This document shows positions 61,338 to 64,000 of a DNA stretch of 64,000 nucleotides, in pieces; positions within the stretch are counted from its first letter, which is position 1, and each line of letters opens with the position of its first letter. Under the pieces are notes generated by a model. That model ran no database searches. It saw only the letters and a program-made list of their open reading frames with translations, and was not told where the DNA came from. This stretch comes from Paenibacillus sp. DMB5 (GTDB lineage: Bacteria; Bacillota; Bacilli; Paenibacillales; Paenibacillaceae), in NCBI RefSeq assembly GCF_001517085.1, contig NZ_LRAC01000172.1:83295-147294 (forward strand), in the 5' to 3' direction. The position numbers and the translations under genes are program-made.

Positions 61338-61973
61338 TTAATCATAGGACATTTCAAATTTCGTCAGTCCAACTGCATTGGCATACAGCGCCGCCTGAGT
61401 GCGGTCGGCTACCTGCAGCTTCGCCAGAATCTGGCTTACATGCTTTTTGACGGTGAATTCGCTGATGAACAGGCGCGAAGCAATATCCTTGTTGCACGCT
61501 CCCTGGCCGAGCTCGATCAGAACTTCCTTCTCCTTGGGTGTCAATTCGTCGGTAGGACTGCTGCCGCTCATCCGCATCTTGTCTTCCATCAGGCCCGGAT
61601 CATAATACTTCCGTCCCTTATAGACCAGCTGGATCGCGAACAGCAGCTCCTCCGGCAGAGCCTCCTTCAGCACGTATCCGTCAACCAGCACCTCTTCCGC
61701 CTTGAGAAAATCCTCCCGGCTTGCCGAAGAGGTAAGCAGAATAAATTTGCTGGTGAGTCCGCGCGCCCGGGCAGTCTTGATTACATCTAGCCCCGACTCG
61801 TCTGCCAGCCGCAAATCAATCAGTACAAGATCAGGCTGGGTCTCTTCTATAACCTGAAGAGCTTCCTGGCCATTCGTTGCTTCGCCTGCAAAATGCAGAT
61901 TGGGCTGCATGGAAATAACCGCAGCCAATCCTCTTCTTACCAACGGGTGATCATCAACAATGACGATATTCAC
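61338..61973 (-). CDS. NarL/FixJ-type response regulator
   Basis: A 211-residue two-domain regulator. The receiver (1-120) shows IVDDHPLVRRG with the acidic pair, the phospho-acceptor Asp in LVLIDLRLADESG and the conserved Lys in VLKEALP; the C-terminal LuxR-type HTH reads LTPKEKEVLIELGQGACNKDIASRLFISEFTVKKHVSQIL. It follows the histidine kinase gene by 23 bp on the minus strand, so the two form one operon, and lies upstream of the exopolysaccharide operon, which it might control. That link is position-based only. Confidence 0.94.
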   Translation of the reverse strand: MNIVIVDDHPLVRRGLAAVISMQPNLHFAGEATNGQEALQVIEETQPDLVLIDLRLADESGLDVIKTARARGLTSKFILLTSSASREDFLKAEEVLVDGYVLKEALPEELLFAIQLVYKGRKYYDPGLMEDKMRMSGSSPTDELTPKEKEVLIELGQGACNKDIASRLFISEFTVKKHVSQILAKLQVADRTQAALYANAVGLTKFEMSYD

Positions 61974-61996
61974 TTGAATGACCTCCTGCCTAAAGT

Positions 61997-63643
61997 TTAT
62001 GCATTCTTTAATTCAGCCACGCCGACAGGTATCGAAATCAAAATCCTTGTTCCTGCATTCTCGCTGCTGGAGATGTGGAATTCTCCGCCCAGCGACTGAG
62101 TCAGATATTGCATATTCTTCATGCCAAGCCCGCCGGTGGTATCTTCAGACGTAGTCCACAGAAGATCCGTATCAAAACCGATACCATCATCTGTAATGGA
62201 CAGTCTGATCCATTTGGGCTTCAGAGACAGCTCGACATCCACCCGGCTGGCTGCGCCATGACGTATGGCGTTACCTGTCGCTTCGGAAATAATCCGGAAG
62301 AGCGCCTTGTGGTAAGGATAAGGGAGGCTGAAATCATCCCCCGTTATTTTGAGTTCAATTTCAACATCATTGAGCCTCGACAGGCTCTTCAGATGCGATC
62401 TGACCATACCCAGCCAGGTTGGCCCGCCGCTCTTCTTGGAACTGAGGCTGTAAATCGTAATCCGCAGCTCTTTGGCAACCCTGGTTGCCGAATCATGAAT
62501 CAGGTCAATCTGCTCTTCAAGCTCAGAGTCGGACATTTTGCGCCAGGTCTGCTTCAGGGAATGGGTTGCGTATACGATACCGAACAGGCTCTGCGATACG
62601 CTGTCATGCATTTCATCCGCAATCCGGTTCTGCTCATTTGTGATGATCAGCCGGTTTTCAATGACACCCAGCTCATGCCGTTCCAGAATAATGGCACTCA
62701 GCTCTGACAGGAACATCAGCTGCTGAATATACCATCTGCGCCCTTCAAGTCCCTCTGAGGATTCCAGCTTCACGCCGATCATACCGACAAACCGGGTGCT
62801 CATTCTCACCGGCATCAGCAAAAAATCGCCGAGGCCCGGCATGCTTTTGAACACCGGCTCACGCTGCAGCCTCCACTCGTGCTCATGCTTTTCCAGCTCT
62901 GTGAACAGAAAACGTTCTTCTTCATGCTGCCATCCGGTCTGACGGCTCTGCGGAGCGGGCTCACCGCTCTTCTTGGCAAACCAGAATAAGGCCTTATCCA
63001 GTTTGGTCAGCTTCACCACGTAATCCGTTATGACCTGGCCGATGTTCATGAAGTCATGCTGGCTGGAGGTTTCGACGATGTGATAGAGCGATTTGATATG
63101 CTCCATGGTTTCGTTGGTCCGCGCGTTCGCTTCTTCCCGCTGCCGCTTGATCCTGTTAACCATCTGCATAACTATAACCGCAAGAACCAGGGCTAGAAAC
63201 AGGTTGCCGTTCTGAAGTACTGCTTCTGATAAAGATTTGCCCGCAGCGTTCACAAACATATAACAAAATCCGGTTAAGACAGCAATGTAGCTCAGCAGCA
63301 AACTCCACCCGAAGTACACGGACAGCGACCCTGCCGCAATCAGAACAGGATTAAGTACGTAGAGCTTAAAAACACTGTCAAACCCGCCGGTCAGTAAAGT
63401 CAGTGCAATAACGCCGGCCATCTCTATGCTGACTGCCAGCATAAGAACCCGCGGTCTGGTCCGGAGCCTCCGGTAAATCATTACGAATACTTGGGCGATT
63501 AAGAAAAGCGAGATAATTAATAGGGATTTATAAATGACGGAAGGCCCCGTATGGTCCAGGAGGTACATCAGCGATGTGAGGGACAAAGAAAAGTATCTGT
63601 AAAATGCTATCATTCTGTCTTCCGCGGTTGTTTTGATTTTCAT
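61997..63643 (-). CDS. Membrane sensor histidine kinase (HisKA_3/NarX type)
   Basis: A 548-residue kinase. The N-terminal half has six or so membrane segments (about 10-160), a GAF-like region (about 200-330), then the HisKA_3 dimerisation helix with NRIADEMHDSVSQSLFGIVYATHSL (phospho-acceptor His) and the HATPase domain with NAIRHGAASRVDVEL, DDGIGFD and GGLGMKNM. The stimulus is unknown. A GGTGGTGGG site precedes the ATG at 63643. The region upstream holds A/T-rich promoter DNA and then an array of palindromic repeats. Confidence 0.94.
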   Translation of the reverse strand: MKIKTTAEDRMIAFYRYFSLSLTSLMYLLDHTGPSVIYKSLLIISLFLIAQVFVMIYRRLRTRPRVLMLAVSIEMAGVIALTLLTGGFDSVFKLYVLNPVLIAAGSLSVYFGWSLLLSYIAVLTGFCYMFVNAAGKSLSEAVLQNGNLFLALVLAVIVMQMVNRIKRQREEANARTNETMEHIKSLYHIVETSSQHDFMNIGQVITDYVVKLTKLDKALFWFAKKSGEPAPQSRQTGWQHEEERFLFTELEKHEHEWRLQREPVFKSMPGLGDFLLMPVRMSTRFVGMIGVKLESSEGLEGRRWYIQQLMFLSELSAIILERHELGVIENRLIITNEQNRIADEMHDSVSQSLFGIVYATHSLKQTWRKMSDSELEEQIDLIHDSATRVAKELRITIYSLSSKKSGGPTWLGMVRSHLKSLSRLNDVEIELKITGDDFSLPYPYHKALFRIISEATGNAIRHGAASRVDVELSLKPKWIRLSITDDGIGFDTDLLWTTSEDTTGGLGMKNMQYLTQSLGGEFHISSSENAGTRILISIPVGVAELKNA

Positions 63644-63856
63644 CCCACCACCCTATTCTCCACCTTTTTTGGAAAATGCGAGCTCATCAAAGCTTTGTTT
63701 AAAAGCATCATACATGAGAAAAATCACAATAACAAGTTTCTCTGTTTAGTGACAACGTTTTCTTTTCAAAAAAATAACATTATGGCCTAATTTTTTTTAT
63801 GATTTTATTATATTTTTATTCCCTCACCTTATACCTGGCAATGGAAATCTCAGGGA

Positions 63857-64000
63857 GCCGGAATCAAGGGCATTTTTGCCCTTGATTTCGCTCTTTCCGG
63901 CGCTCGGGCCGGAATCAAGGGCATTTTTGCCCTTGATTTCGCTCATTCCGCCGCTTGCAGCCGGAATCAAGGGCATTTTTGCCTTTGATTTCGCTCATTC
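63857..64000. repeat. Tandem array of palindromic 51-52 bp units
   Basis: Three units start at 63857, 63908 and 63960 (the third is cut by the window end). Each begins GCCGGAATCAAGGGC and holds a hairpin of AATCAAGGGC and GCCCTTGATT around ATTTTT, then TCGCTC and a CCGG-type junction. The first unit also has an outer CCGGAA/TTCCGG stem. The third has one change inside the right arm. The units are 210 bp upstream of the kinase gene and may continue beyond the window. Confidence 0.85.

Noticed and set aside
63857..64000. Possible CRISPR array in the terminal repeats
   Set aside because: Units are near identical over their full length with no unique spacers, and each is itself palindromic; no cas genes are nearby.

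Overview
The window looks like chromosomal DNA of a Gram-positive endospore former, most probably Paenibacillus. The reasons are an SspH-type spore protein, a Ku plus split LigD pair, a SleB-like cell-wall hydrolase, strong GGAGG ribosome binding sites, TTG and GTG starts, and many protein families typical of that genus. No rRNA, tRNA, CRISPR array, prophage or insertion sequence was seen.

Layout. 1-5.4 kb: tsaE (cut by the window edge), a broken DMT-type efflux gene, sspH, a small unknown gene, and a bacterial NHEJ operon (ku, ligase gene, polymerase gene). 5.6-12.5 kb: a YitT-family protein, cardiolipin synthase, an M23 peptidase with a bactofilin, an ABC-2 exporter whose permease is frameshifted, and a structured dispersed repeat. 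12.5-23.9 kb: glutamate synthase large subunit, YhgE with its TetR regulator (each preceded by the same TGACC-N13-GGTCA site), a glycolipid-type glycosyltransferase, a cell-wall hydrolase and thpR. 23.9-37 kb: a frameshifted hydroxyacid dehydrogenase, a chemoreceptor, dGTPase, a polysaccharide deacetylase, a molybdate locus (HTH-binding-protein regulator, modB, frameshifted modA), a WYL regulator, several membrane or unknown proteins, and dps.

37.4-61 kb is an exopolysaccharide region, all on the minus strand. The biosynthetic run starts with cpsC and cpsD and continues with galU, an initiating phosphoglycosyl transferase, six further glycosyltransferases, two Wzy/ligase-like membrane proteins, a Wzx flippase and ugd. 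manC follows after a gap that holds the second copy of the dispersed repeat. Three secreted glycosidases come next: two GH26 (mannanase-type) enzymes with PA14 domains and one clan-A-like enzyme with FnIII and F5/8C-like domains. The first GH26 gene is preceded by a clear cyclic di-GMP-I riboswitch abutting its ribosome binding site, and the second by a leader with mutually exclusive hairpins. ManC, GalU and Ugd would supply GDP-mannose, UDP-glucose and UDP-glucuronate. One reading is that the same locus makes a mannose-containing polymer and, under c-di-GMP control, enzymes that could trim or release it. That last step is inference.

61.3-64 kb: a NarL/LuxR-type two-component system, then a tandem array of palindromic 51-52 bp units running off the window.

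Seven places show a reading frame broken by one or two bases. At six of them the simplest repair is adding one base, and several lie at GCCGG or GCCGAC contexts or in A/T runs. This pattern suggests base-calling errors in the assembly more than true gene decay.
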